Shown in pieces: positions 10,331 through 22,431 of a stretch of DNA of 64,000 bases; the stretch's first letter is position 1, and every line of letters begins with the position of its first letter. Position numbers and translations under genes: made by a program. The stretch covers positions 3,224,001 to 3,288,000 of the forward strand of contig CM056876.1 in NCBI GenBank assembly GCA_029876055.1, written 5' to 3'. Under the pieces are notes generated by a model. It searched no databases and had not been told where the DNA came from. It worked only from the letters and a program-made list of their open reading frames with translations. This stretch comes from Madurella fahalii (Eukaryota; Ascomycota; Sordariomycetes; Sordariales).

Positions 10331-12412
10331 ACGTACATTATAAGCGAACAGTCTATATAAGCGAACGGTCCACTTTCTACAACCCTATAAATACTATCTG
10401 CAATTGCAATACAACAACACTAGGAACTAACGATAATTACATTAGAAATAGCTGAATCCGAGGATTATACAGCCTCCTGGCAAGTACGTGCATTATAGCC
10501 AGGCTTGCCACACACACCATAGCACTAAACCTTCGTACGACCCCCCCCTGTACTACTGCCTTCTGGCTATGTATCTCCCACTACCTCCCTACCTACAGCC
10601 CTCTGGGCTAGTAGATCCTGTGCATATTGTATAGTAAGTGACCCCCCAAGCTGTATACGTGTTCTTTTAGCTCTCCGGCGCTTGCTTAGTACCTCGTTGG
10701 CCTTGCAGAGCGAAGAGACCTCTGACTATAGAAGAGCAACTTAGTGCATTACAGCTATTATACCCTTAGTAAGTTGATCTACAGCAGCTAGCATCGAAGT
10801 CGGAGAGCTGTTTTAATGGTTGGTAATGTAAGTCTTGATGAGTATTGACTGCGATTCGGCTTCTCAGGGGTTATATAGCATCTGGAAGACCCAAGGTTAT
10901 ACGGTATTCGACTACGAGGCTGGGGGTATTAGTATACGAAGCTGTATATCCAGGGTAGAAAGTACCCTCTCTGGATCGTATAGTATACGGCTAGCCCCTG
11001 CAAAGCCACCTTATATATTACTCTCTATTATAGAAATAAAGAAGGCCTTGTGGAAGGTATAGAGGAACTCGAGCTTACTAACGTAGTTGATATATATACA
11101 TATTAAGTCCTCGATTTAGCGACTATATACCTGCTTTAGTGGCCTAAAGCAGCTAATATTAAGTGGCTGGCACTTATAGGAAGAGTATGGAGATATATAG
11201 AGTGTAATAATATTATTCTGCTTATAGTAGATGTCAGGTGCAGGAGGGTGTCAGGTGCAGGCGGGGCACTGCCAGGGTCAGGAGCCTATAAATTACCGGC
11301 TTCGCCGGAAGTTTTGGAACGTTCAGAGTTCAACACTGTCACCTACCACCTCCTTAGAAGCGATAGCTGCGCAGACGCCGCTCCTTCAATGCGAATCATC
11401 CTTTCACTCTCCTTTTCTTACAGCAATCCCCAATTTTCGATCTGACAGTAGAGCTCGAACTCGATCGAGTAGTAGCTTTCGTAGCTGTCGAGGATTAATA
11501 ACCGGTATATACCTTTTTTCCGAGATTTTAAGTAGTAGTCGAAGTATTTAATCCAATCTAGGCCTACTATATTGGTAGTCCAGCTATTGTCGGTAGTCGT
11601 AATATGCTAGTTAGCTAGAAGGTTATATTCTCGGTATTAGTTAGTAAGGTAGTAATATCCGGCTAAGATAATAAAGGGAGGGATAACCTAGTTAAGGGTA
11701 TTAATACCCTAGATTACTATTACCTATTCGTAGTTATTAGGCTAGGCTAGCTTTACCTTACTATAGCCGTCGGAGGTTATAATAACTATACCTATAGAGG
11801 TAATCTCTATTCTAAATGCAGTTTCATCGAAGTTATAGATATCGTTATCTATAATACCGTATTTAGCTTTAGTATTCTATACGAGTATAAACTACTTGCT
11901 AATAACCTTTGGATCCTCGTATTTAGCCCTCTAGTAGTCGTACTGACGTATCTAACGTATCCGGAGCTCTAGCTAGCGTTTAACGAAGTTGTAGGCCTAG
12001 AGCTTGCCGACAGGAGGCGTATCGTGTATATATAGTATTTGGTTGGCTATATTTCTATACTACTTAGTCTAGGTGGGAATGCACACTCAGATAGTTCAAC
12101 TATATACTGAACTATCGTCAGCTCTTCGAGATCTATAAGCTTCTGCGAGTTGGCTGGAATATCGCGTTGTATAGGCCAGCCCTTATAACGGTTGCGAAGA
12201 GTAGTATAGCTGACGTTATAAACCTTTACTGCACCTCGTGGGCTTAGGTTTTTGTTATTTTAAAGAGCGTTAAGGGCCAAGATTAGCCTGGCTCCCTTTG
12301 AAGTAGGAGGTATATTGGGTTATTGAGAAAATCTGTATTGAGTGTAAGGGTAGTGTGTTGCGTTGGACAGTAGACCGTTTGCTTATATAGACCGTTCGCT
12401 TATAATATACGT
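10331..12412 (-). mobile_element. F1: RIP-degraded pogo/Fot-like DNA transposon
   Basis: Inverted termini ACGTACATTATAAGCGAAC and (reverse) ACGTATATTATAAGCGAAC are flanked by TA on both sides, the TA target duplication of Tc1/mariner/pogo elements. Each end carries two copies of AAGCGAAC(A/G)GTC. The minus strand holds a heavily mutated transposase collinear with the better preserved copy at 52.8-54.5 kb. An LTR-A solo LTR is inserted at 11,232-11,447. Inactive. Confidence 0.85.
11232..11447 (+). repeat. LTR-A solo LTR, copy 1 (216 bp)
   Basis: Begins TGTCAGGTGCAGG and ends GATCTGACA, with perfect 5-bp target duplications GTAGA at 11,227-11,231 and 11,448-11,452. TG...CA ends plus a 5-bp duplication mark an LTR. 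Inside are CCTATAAATTA (TATA-like) and the hairpin CCGGCTTCGCCGG. It is much less mutated than the F1 element around it. Confidence 0.82.
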
Positions 12413-12815
12413 TATAACAAATCCTTTGTAATCTCTAACGTCTAAGAGGATTCCACAAGGTACCTTAATCGAGGGATAGTAGATTCGGTAAAGCCTAAAG
12501 GTTTATGACAATCGTATAAGTAATATCTCAATAATAGTAGAGCTAATAAATTATATTACTTACTAAGGAACTCCTCGAATCCTCCAGAAGTACTTAAGGA
12601 ATAACTTTTATAGATATTATTCGTAGTCACTCTATTTACTCTACACAGAACAGACAGAATACTCTACTCTATCTACTCTACTCAGAGTATATTGAGCACT
12701 CTCTCTGTCTACTCTATCCAGAGCATATAGAGCGGCAGACACCCTTTTCTTAACTAGTCAACCCCCTGCCCAGGACCTACATTTATCTACCTTCCGATAG
12801 GTCAAGTTATAATAT
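12413..12815 (-). repeat. LTR-E, 3' LTR of gypsy-E copy 1
   Basis: Starts right after F1 (TAACAAATCC...) and ends near TCAAGTTATAATA; reverse-complementary to the LTR at 29,018-29,419. The integrase relic on its right reads toward it on the minus strand, so it is the 3' LTR of that copy. The boundary is approximate because RIP has altered the ends. Confidence 0.65.
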
Positions 12816-14600
12816 AATACCCCTTCTTCAAAGGTCAATATCCCAACGACCTTCGCTAACTAAGGATATTTCCTAACAGTTGCTTCCCAATCTCAGTAGG
12901 TTCTTTTCTCCTCCTTCAACCTTCGTTATAGCTAATCGGGTATATAAGAAAAACTATACTTCGTCTAGTACTCAACATTGCCTCTACCTAGCTGAATTTA
13001 CCACTTCTACAAAGCTCCTTATACCGAACTGTTCTTTTTATTATAAATATAGTTTCGAATACTATATCCTTAGTTCATTATAAAGATATAGGTACTATCT
13101 TACTACTAACTAAGTATCCTATAATATCTAAGGTATTAACTAAGGTACTTATTAGTTACTCCCTTCCTTCCTCCTTTTCCTGATATTGATATTATAGTCT
13201 ATTCCTTTTTATCGGAGAAGGAAAAACTAGATTATAAAGAAGAGGAGACTTTAACTAAACTTCTACGTCTTTAGAAACAGAAATGTTTATTAGAGGATAG
13301 AGTATATGAGGCCGTATTGCAAGAGCTCTATAACATTTCGGAGGTAGAAGAATCTAAAAGATAGGCCCTCAAGACACTACTCAGAGCTTCTTCTAGTACT
13401 AATACCAATACAAGTAACTTAGATAGCTCGTTCAAGGCCTTCTCATCCTCTCTATCAGGTGATCCAGGTTCCTCTAGTAAAATTCTTATAGTTTCTTAGG
13501 ACAATTTAAATTCTTAGCTAGTTCCTATAAATTATCTTTATACCCGAAATCTAACTACTTAATTAGATATTCAAATTCCCTATTAACAAGACATAAGTTA
13601 AGGATTTCCTTTATATCCTACTCTTCTTCCTTACCTTCTATATCGAATTATATTACTAACTAGATATCCCTAAATACTAGTTCTAGAAATAAAATATAAA
13701 AAATACTGGTTTATAACTTCGTATTTAGAGGTTATAATAGTCTATAGGTAGATATTATAACTTATTCTTCGATCTTTAATAGTCTAATCTTTTTAAAGTC
13801 GAAGTTTTAATTTAGTCATTTTATATATAAATTCTATAAAATAAAATAAACTAGGTCTCTCCTCTTTAAATAAGGCCCTTCGAGCCTATTTCTATTATAA
13901 TACTTCTTTACTTGCTATCAGACAAGCTCTAACTCCTCTTTTAAGGTTATATATAGTATATATATCTTATCTACTTTAACTACTACTCTCAGAACTATAA
14001 TATTAGGTTTTTATCATAGGTCTGCTTTATATCTATAGTTTGTATAGAATAGCGTAACTTTAGTTATCTCTATAGACGTAGTATTATAGGCTAACTGTAC
14101 TACTAGTAATAGAGTTATCTAGTTATTTTAAAAGAAGTTTATAAATATCTTCAGATACTATTTCATTATTTAAGTCATTCTATTTATCTATCTGTCTATA
14201 GGCAGTAGGCTGTAGATAGTTTACTCTTAGTCCTAAGCTTTTATATCAAAGTTTACTAGAACTTCGATAAGACTTAATATCTCGGTCAGTTATCTACTCC
14301 TCCAGCTATCTATATACCGATATAACATTTCGGTAGATAGTATCTACTAGTCATTCCACTAACTAGATTTCTTTATAGGGTAGGAAATACACCTATTTAG
14401 TCAGTCGATCTATAATTATAAAGATACTATTATAGGTTATACCTATAGTTATATCTATTAAAGGTAAAAGTTTTATAATAAAGTCTTTAGTTACTAAGCT
14501 CTATAGTTATTTAGCTACTGGAAGAGGTTCCAGAAACCTATATAGTTTATATCTTATAGTCTTACCTCAGTTATAGAGGTCGTAGAATTATATACACTAC
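12816..14600 (-). pseudogene. gypsy-E copy 1: integrase and pol C-terminus, RIP-ruined
   Basis: The minus strand reads as a Ty3/gypsy integrase catalytic core and downstream pol with many stops, for example FLEPLPVAK, IIIDRLTKYVYFLPYK and LSTAYCL.TD, collinear with 24.8-29.0 kb on the plus strand. It stops abruptly at about 14,600, where the frame switches from gypsy VYNSTTSITEV (VYNCDLCNRSKA in the other copy) to copia integrase. That junction is a rearrangement breakpoint. Confidence 0.75.
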
Positions 14601-16574
14601 CATTGAGCCGTATTTCTTGGCTTTCTGGTTCATTTTCTAATATCTTCAAATCCCTAACCCAGATAGGTCTACTATTTTCTAAGTCCCAGACGCGGTAGTT
14701 TGCACTAGTCGTGCCGTAGCCCAGTAATATACCCATTATACCGCGTTGGTCTAATTTGCCTAACTTAATAGTTGGCTTTCTTTTAAAGTAAACTATACTT
14801 CCAAAGGTCTTGATATTACTAATATCAGGCTGGCTACCCGATTTAGCTTCGTACGGTGTTTTGAACTCTAGTTTACTATGTGGGGTCCTATTATATAGGT
14901 ATACGACAGTTAGTACTACTTCACCCCACAGATATTGTGGTAGATTACTATTGATCAATAGTGCTCTAGTTTTAATAAGGATAGTTCGAATAATCCTCTC
15001 TATCTCTCCATTTTGTTGGCTAGTATAAGGAGAGGACGTTTGGTGTATTATACCATCCTTCTTTAAGCGGTACTGGAATTGTTTACCAGTTTACTCAGTA
15101 CCTTCATCAGTAGCTACTACCTTAATACGTTTAGTAGGAGTAGATTCCTGATTTTCAGTACGGATTTTGAATCTATTGAAGGCTTCTGAAGCCTCGTCTT
15201 TAGTTCTAAGTAGTTCTACTTCCAAGAACTTTGTTTTAGAATCTAAGAAAGTAATGATATACCTGTATTTATTATAGGTAGGTGGGGTTATTGGCCCGCA
15301 AATATCAGATCTTACCTTATAGAGGTAGTCTATATTACTGGTATTACTTTTGATTCCTTATTGATAGATTGTTTGATATTGGCTTTTGCATATACAATAC
15401 AATCTTCAATTAGTGTATTTCTATCTACAGCCTTTTGGTCTTGTTGTTGGAATGTATTACAACTAGTAGCTTGATCTAAGGCTTTAATAACCTTCTTACT
15501 AATATGACTAAATCGTTGATGTAGTAGATAATTTGTATCTTTGGTAGTATTTATTGATAGTACTTGCTTATTGGCACTAATAGTACTAGTACTATCTATT
15601 ATTGGTTTCTTAAGTACTATAATTGGTAATTGATAGAGCTTACCAACTGTTGTTCCAGTGGTAATTCGTTTTCAAATTTTATTATCTTTTAGTTTTTCAT
15701 ATATAACTACTTCTTTGTTATCAAACAAGGACCACATATTTAGGTTCGCTTAACTGATTAGGTTAATACCTAGTTCTGGTATATAGAGAGAGTTTTGTAG
15801 TACAATAGTAGTATTTGTTCACGAAATGTAATAACAACTGTTCCAATACCCTTGATAGTAGTAGTCTTTGCATTGCCCCAGTTAACTTGTGTACTAGTAT
15901 CGTTCAAATTGGTAAAAACGATTGATTGCAAACTATATGTGCTTCCGCAGCTGTATCCAGTATCCACTGCGTAGAGTTTGTTCTAGTATTCAATATTTGC
16001 TTTGAATCTAGATTTTCTAGTACTTTCTTTACGTTAGCCAATTTGTTATTAGCAATATAGGGGCGTATGTTAGTTGTAAATACCTAGATATCTTCAAACA
16101 AGTCGATATCTAGCCCATCAACCTCCATTTCTTCGGCTTGATGTTGTTTTTTGCTCGGCTAGATCGATTATATCCGGTAATTCAACAATTTTATTGTTGT
16201 TGTTGTCAGTATTTGACTTGGCTATTGCGTTGAGGATAGCCTTTCTCGTTGTTCTTGGGCCTTGTTCGCTCTAATAAGCTGAACTTTAGTAGATTCTTCC
16301 ACCTTTTGGCCCTTTAGACCAGTTTTCCCATCTTTACCAAATAGAAACCAACAATCCTCAGTATTGTGACTGGTTTTTTCACAATACTTACAGTATTAGC
16401 CTTTGGTTTTCTTCCAGGGTTTTTTGATAACCTTATTGTTGTTAACTACTTTAGTCTTCTTTATAAGGTTAGTCTGGATTTTGGTAGAATCGGCTTTGGT
16501 TTTCGGATCTTCGTTAAGAACTTCGTTCAGTAGTTCTTTTAACGTATAGCCAGTCTTGTTTCTTCTTAGCTGGG

Positions 16575-17087
16575 CTAGCGAGGTCTGGCTAAAACGTTGA
16601 ATCGCTCTGGTAGTCTTTTTCTAACCAGTTCGATTACTACCAGTTCTGGTATCTTGATACCAAATTCAAGTAGTTGTTGTGTTAGATATCTAACACGTTT
16701 AACAAACATTTCTATGTCTTCAAAATTACTTGGATCAATATCCAGCAATTCAGAGATATAGAGCTGTTGGGTTGAGTAGCCTTCTGGGGTATAAGTCTCT
16801 TTCAGAGCTTCCCAGGCTAGTTTAGCTGTTTTTACTGTAGTAATAACCCTCAAAGGGCCACTATTACAGCGTAGCCGTAAGGTTGCTAATGCCTTGGCAT
16901 CTTCTTCAACAGTAGGCTTCGTTAACTGTTGGTTATCCTCTTGTGGTATAACAACAGCGTTATTATCCACTGGTTCACTGTAAATACAGTGAAAAAATTC
17001 CACTAAGGTAAGATAACTACGTATCTGGATTTCCCAGGTCTGGTAGTTCTCTTCTCTAGTGAGGATTGGAAGCTGGAATTTGGCCAT
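16575..17087 (-). CDS. Copia gag (capsid) N-terminal part
   Basis: A 170-codon open frame beginning MAKFQLPILTREENYQTW, followed by LRCNSGPLRVITTVKTAKLAWEAL in shorter blocks and YSTQQLYISELLDID. This is the usual fungal/plant copia capsid layout (a DUF4219/UBN2-like domain). It starts about 120 nt inside the LTR and primer-binding site, as expected. Downstream the frame is broken before the zinc knuckle. The full protein would assemble into virus-like particles packaging element RNA. Confidence 0.75.
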   Translation of the reverse strand: MAKFQLPILTREENYQTWEIQIRSYLTLVEFFHCIYSEPVDNNAVVIPQEDNQQLTKPTVEEDAKALATLRLRCNSGPLRVITTVKTAKLAWEALKETYTPEGYSTQQLYISELLDIDPSNFEDIEMFVKRVRYLTQQLLEFGIKIPELVVIELVRKRLPERFNVLARPR

Positions 17088-17189
17088 CTTGAATAATACT
17101 AGTATAGGTACTAATGATTGTTCTTCAAGTGGTAAATTGTTGTTGAAAAACCGATCGATTCGTTGAAAGCTATCGTTTTATCCAATGCA

Positions 17190-17205
17190 GGCCGGGCTCA
17201 TAACC
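17190..17205 (-). other. Copia primer-binding site (initiator tRNA-Met anticodon arm)
   Basis: Directly inside the 5' LTR the minus strand reads GGTTATGAGCCCGGCC. Its complement contains GGGCTCATAACC, the anticodon stem-loop of eukaryotic initiator tRNA-Met (loop CUCAUAA). Priming by a half-molecule of this tRNA is established for Drosophila copia and yeast Ty5. Confidence 0.75.
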
Positions 17206-17580
17206 TGTAAGGAGGTAACAGAAGTAAAGGTAGAATAACGAAGCAATCGACAAATGGTAGTAATGTAGTAGGAGCAGTAGAAGTAGGTTGAAGATAGTTG
17301 TATTATTCAGAATTACTATGTATCCAAATCTAAAATCTATCTTCAAGTGGGCTATAGCCGTATTTATAGAGCTAGCTTTGGTCTTCTAGAATTTTCTTCT
17401 ATATGACTAATAGTAATTCATTGAATGACTCACTGGTGATTTATAATCATTGTAGAGCCTCCAGAATCCTATAGAATCTTATAGAATCCAATGGAATTTC
17501 TTTCCGTAATAATTACGTAAGAATATATATTAGTCATATAGTGATTATAAATCAGATTCCAAGATCTTCTAAATCTTACA
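17206..17580 (-). repeat. LTR-D, copia 5' LTR
   Basis: 375 bp, reading on the minus strand TGTAAGATTTAGAAGATC ... ACCTCCTTACA. Two other copies are at 29,750-30,132 (solo) and 60,667-61,044 (3' LTR of the other half). All share the segment with GTAATAATTACG and the GACTAATA/TAGTCATATA motifs. Confidence 0.88.
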
Positions 17581-18221
17581 GCTGGTTACTGAAGAAGGTT
17601 CAATAGAAACTAGTTCTAGGAAAGGAAATTACAGCTATAGGTATCTAAGCTATAAGAGAGGTAGCTAGTATTGACTATTTCTAAGAAGATCTAGAGGTTA
17701 TAGTCGAATAAGCTCTAGTAAGGAGTATAGAAGAGGACTCTAACGATAATAAAAGAAGAAGTAAATATAAAACCCCTTTAGAACTACTAGAGTAACCTAG
17801 GGAGGAAAATTAGAGACTTTTAGATAATATCTATCTATTAACTGAAGTAGTAGTAGTAGTAGTAGCTGAGATATAGAGACTTATATTAATCTAGGATAAA
17901 GATAGAACCTAGAGGACTAGAAGCTGTAAAGAGGAATAGGTCGGGCCTAATACCAGGTTCCTTTAGATATAGTTCAAGAAGTTTTAGTAATAGTACTAAG
18001 AATTATATAAAGAACTTATAGAAGTTTAGATATAACTAAGGGCTATAGAAAGGAGATCCCGATAGTTATAGATAATCTAGGAAAGAGTTAAAGGAGATCA
18101 GATTTAGAGAAAGATACTATTTTAAAGACCTATTAAAAGCTTAGAGACTCTAATGTAGGACTAACTAATCTACCATATAGACCTTGAGAAGGAGTATAAA
18201 CGAGTCTACTACTAGGGATAG

Positions 18222-20215
18222 TATCCTCTATAGTAATATTGACTTAAATTAGATCCTAAGGGGTGATAGGGATTTGTAGGAGGTAGAGGTATTTAGTAAA
18301 GGCTTCGCTAATAGAGGTAAAATAGAGGTAGCTTCTGTTAACTAAAGCTTTAGTATAATAGATTCTATTGATCCTAAAGTTAATATAAAACGGTATTAAC
18401 CCTCTCCTATTCCTCCTTAGCCTCTAATACCTCTAGTAGCGACTTTTGTTAGGGGGCTACTCTTTTAATATCTTGTTATTATTCTGGTTGGATAGTGCTA
18501 GGCTTATTACTTTATCCTTTTCTTTAACCTCTACCTTCAGAACTGGCTCGGACTTCATAACCCTTGGCTCTCGTAGGCGAATATAAGTACATTTATAGGT
18601 AATAAAGGGTATTAGTCTATTCGACAACCTGTTCTACTATACCTTAGATAATGACTTTCTTTCCGGTACCTATTGACCTCTACTTGGTCGACCTACTTTA
18701 TATACTTTCTCTTTAGTTCCTTATTCGCTTAATAGATCGTTCTGCTAATCTTTATCGGTTCCTAGTCTATTAGATCTACTTCGGCTTATATAACCGGTTT
18801 GGCTACCTGCTTTAGAGTCCTTTAGTCGGGTTGTAAGGACTTCGACTGGATAGAGTTCTTTTTATAAGTTCGAAGCTATCGATCTTCGATTCTAATATAT
18901 AGAGCGTTTTGATGAACCATAGTATAGTCCATAGGGATATTTAGATAGCTAACTAAACATTCTTATATCCTCGTCTTTAAGGCCTCTTCTAGGTAGTTGA
19001 TTCGAACCTTATTTACCTAGCTCCTGCTATTACTACCTATCAACTCCTTTTCGAATTTAGATAGGAAAACCTTTGAAGTTCTTATATTCCTTTTATTATA
19101 ATATTCTAAAGCAGTTAATAGCCCTTATTTAAGTATTCGGGTCCCTATAATATTTATCTAGGTAGGTTAGGAACTATTAAGGAGAGTAAGTCCCATTACT
19201 ACTGCCCCCCCCTATAAAGATAATAATTATATTCTAGAGTATCCTCTTTAGTCTCGAATAGATATAAGTAAACTAGTCTAATAAGGATCCTACTATAGGG
19301 CTATTTACCTAGTTTGTTCATTATCTCAGAGTACTAAGTATAGAAGCTTGAGTACTATCTATTAAACTTAGATAGATTAGGTAGAATTAATTTCTTTCTC
19401 GATATACCAACTATATCCGGTATAGGTATAAAGCAACTAGTTATTAGGATAATACTACCTAGTATCGGCGTTATAGCTGGAGATATAGAAAAGAGCCTTG
19501 GTCCCTATAATAAAATAAGGTTCTACTAAAGGATTTAGATTTACTTTTTAGTTTGCCTCATATTTACTTATTTGTTCTTCTCGAATCTCTGCTAACTACA
19601 ATATAAACTACTCTCTTTCTTATGTCTATTCCGTTTAAATAGAAGTAAGCTATTCGATTAGCTGACTTATTAGCTATAGTAACTAGGGGGTTTCCTTCTA
19701 CGATTCAGTAGGTATTCTAACTACTCCTATCTCTCTTCCTTTTCGAAAGTATCTTAGGTTTATAGAATTTGATAGTCACGGTACTTATTTAGCAATAAAG
19801 ACTAAGATCTTATTCGATATTTACTTCTAGTAGTCTAGACTATTTAGCTCCTTTACACCAAGGTCTCTATCTTTACTAACTGCTATTAGAAGTAGGATCT
19901 TCTTATCGATATATAGCTTAACTAGTCCTATAAGCCAGTATCTTATAGGTACGTAGTAGCTTATATGACTGATAACACTATAATCTCGTTCTTTATGCAC
20001 TTGGTCGAGATTACCGGTATCTTGTAGAACTGCTGTAGTTACTTGGATCCATGTACCGAGGTCGTTGCTACCCTATTTGAACTCTGTCAAGATTTTTTAC
20101 TGCATTAGTATATAACTCGGGTATACTGCCACTGCTAGCCAGATCTGTATATCTGGCGTCCGACGCTTCTAAAAGAAGGGAACTTCAGTGTAATATAATG
20201 GTCCTAGGATTATAT
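18222..20215 (-). pseudogene. Relic of another gypsy gag, opposite orientation
   Basis: Homology to the other gypsy-E copy stops near 18,222. On the minus strand near 19,000-18,800 a gag-like stretch is readable with stops: RINYLEEALKTRI, then IPMDYTMVHQNALYIRIEDR. This fits the C-terminal capsid region of a Ty3/gypsy gag. The rest (18.2-18.7 and 19.1-20.2 kb) is AT-rich RIP debris that I could not assign. Confidence 0.4.
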
Positions 20216-20439
20216 TGTAACTATCTGGTGACGGCTCTACGAGTATATTAAACTTGAGGAAAGAAGGAAAGAACAGAAGATTCCGGAGATATACGGGCTC
20301 ACTGATTAGGGCGAGTGTGGTGGTCTGGGCGCGCTATAGGCGCGTTCTGGGAATAGCTTTATTCAGAGGGTTCGGTGGTCCGTGCTCTAGAGAGCGGGCT
20401 GAGGGTTGCCGAGGCCTGCACCGGGCTCAGCCTGTCACA
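20216..20439. repeat. GC-rich patch, possible solo or terminal LTR
   Basis: A 224-bp patch of normal GC in AT-rich surroundings, bounded by TGTAACTATC and CCTGTCACA. These ends suit an LTR, but the flanks (TATAT and GATAC) do not form a duplication. It may be the 5' LTR of the minus-strand gag relic on its left. Confidence 0.3.
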
Positions 20440-20868
20440 GATACTACCGAAGCCTAGAAACTTGGCTAAGGTCACAAATTCAACCTTACTGGGATCTTAG
20501 CCTTGTATTACAAGGCCAAGGCTCCCGGAACCTCAGGCTATTAAGGGGGGTTTTAGGCTAGCTAATAGTTTCAGGCTGCTTGACGGAATACAACCTGGCT
20601 CAACGGCTAGAACTGGAGGCCGAAGAGGCTGAAGAAGAGGAGGAGATAGTAGATGAATCTGAAGTCGAAGACTAGAAGCCTTCTGGGTCTGGTATAACGC
20701 CTTCCTTTCTTTTGCAACTAACTGGCGTCTACTATAGTTATCTTCCTATTACTTGTTGATATAGGTTTTTCACCCGGCTTTTACAGCACGGTTTTCCTAT
20801 GTATTTAGCGGTAGAAGATCCGGCACACCCTAGCTTGGGTAAAGCGGTGTAAGAAGAATAATAATATA
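20440..20868 (+). mobile_element. LINE3: 5'-truncated LINE 3' end
   Basis: Collinear with the 3' ends of the LINEs at 43.2 and 49.3 kb: CGAAGCCTAGAA, TTTTACAGCACGGTTTTCC, CTTGGGTAAAGCGGTGTA and the tail GAAGAATAATAATA. 5' truncation and a short A/T-rich tail are typical of target-primed reverse transcription. Confidence 0.8.
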
Positions 20869-21072
20869 ATAGGAAAGAAGCCATTGCTAGTTTTACTGTA
20901 AAGGCCGAGTAGTAGTAAATAAAGCTCTACGGATCTAGGAAGAGGTAGGAAACGAAGAGTTAAGTAATAGAGGAAAATATATAGATAAATCGCAGTTATT
21001 TCTATCGACGAAGATAGATAGTAGGAGTTCTAGAGGTAGGTCCTTTAGTTTAAAACTGCTAAAGTTATAATC

Positions 21073-21287
21073 TGTCAGATCGAAAATGGGGATTGCTGTG
21101 AGAAAAGGAGAGTGAAAGGATGATTCGCATTGAAGGAGCGGCGTCTGCGCAGCTATCGCTTCTAAGGAGGTGGTAGGTGACAGTGTTGAACTCTGAACGT
21201 TCCAAAACTTCCGGCGAAGCCGGTAATTTATAGGCCCCTGACCCTGGCAGTGCCCCGCCTGCACCTGACACCCTCCTGCACCTGACA
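21073..21287 (-). repeat. LTR-A solo LTR, copy 2 (215 bp)
   Basis: Reverse orientation relative to copy 1; ends TGTCAGATCG and CACCTGACA, with perfect duplications TAATC at 21,068-21,072 and 21,288-21,292. Nearly identical to copy 1 although the gypsy-E sequence around it is heavily mutated. Confidence 0.85.
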
Positions 21288-22431
21288 TAATCTATATGAA
21301 TAAGGTTTAAAGGGAGTTAAAGCTCCCTGAAGAGTACTACGACTACCCTATTTTCGAGGTACTATATCTTACCGGACTACTAGACCGAGGAATATAAAAT
21401 CAAGCTAAAAGAAAAGGCCTAATTAAAGTTCTTTAAAGTATACTAAATTGATGAAAAACAAAATACTGACTTAAGAAGGTATATACCGAGAATCTTACTA
21501 GAAGATATATGAGGTCTTCAATATCCCTTATAGAATATCTAGTCTTCTTTATACCTAAAAAGGATAGAACCCTATAACTTTATTAACTACCAACAGCTAA
21601 ATAAATAGACGGTAAAGAACTGTTACCCTTTTTAGTACTAATTTCAAAGCTATATAATTAGCTAGTGGAAGTATAGTACTTCACCTATCTAGACTTTCTA
21701 ACTGGGTATACCTATATTCGTATCAAAGAAGAGATAAATAGAAGATAGTATTTTGGATATCTTATAGATATTTCGGGTATCTCGTTATACCGTTTAAACT
21801 TATTAACGTACTAGTAACCTTTTAAATAAACTATTTCTCAATAAGTTTATAGTTTATTACCTTAATAATATATTCATCTACTCTAATATCTTTAAAGAAT
21901 ATAAGAGATATATTAGAATAGTTCTAGAGACTCTATACTAGTATAAACTATCTATATAAGAGGATAAGAGCGAATTCTATATCTAGAAGACTATCTTTTT
22001 AAGGTTCGAAATCTTTCTAGAAGAGATTTAGATAGAAGATTGATGTTATTAGTACCTAGTCTATACTAACTAATGTTATAGAAGTTCAAGTATTTATTAG
22101 ATTCACTAATTTTAATCGGATATTTATTAGGGGATTCAGCGATATTACAAAACCCCTATCTAAGCTTACCAAGAAAGGAGCTAACTTCGAATAGAAAAAA
22201 GAGTATAAGTAAATCTTCTAGAAGATTCAAATAGTAATTACTATAGACCCTGTCCTTGTACTACTATATCCTAGAAAACCCTTCGAAGTGGAACCTGACA
22301 TCTCCGACTTTATAGTAGGAGGATAACTTAGAGAAATAAAGACAGATAACTTCATCTAATTGTATTTCTTAAAGAAACTAGAATGACGTAAGCTCAATTA
22401 CCTGATATACAATAAAGAACTCATTACTATA

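Larger units (their letters stand above)
14601..17580 (-). mobile_element. Ty1/copia element, 5' half (LTR, gag, protease, integrase)
   Basis: On the minus strand, in order: 5' LTR (17,580-17,206), primer-binding site, gag (17,087-16,575), a CCHC knuckle CKYCEKTSHNTEDC near 16,390, a protease with WILDTAAEAHI near 15,950, a GAG-pre-integrase domain (LHQRFSHISKKVIKALD) near 15,520, and the integrase C-terminal region (PQYLWGEVVLTVVYLYNRTPHS...KTPYEAKSG) to 14,601. Reverse transcriptase and RNase H are missing here; the matching half is at 58.3-61.0 kb on the other strand. Stops and frameshifts are scattered but RIP is mild compared with gypsy-E. Confidence 0.85.

Noticed and set aside
11232..11447. 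LTR-A copies as terminal-inverted-repeat MITEs
   Set aside because: The inverted similarity is only the TGTCA/TGACA ends; a 5-bp TSD and TG...CA ends fit an LTR better.
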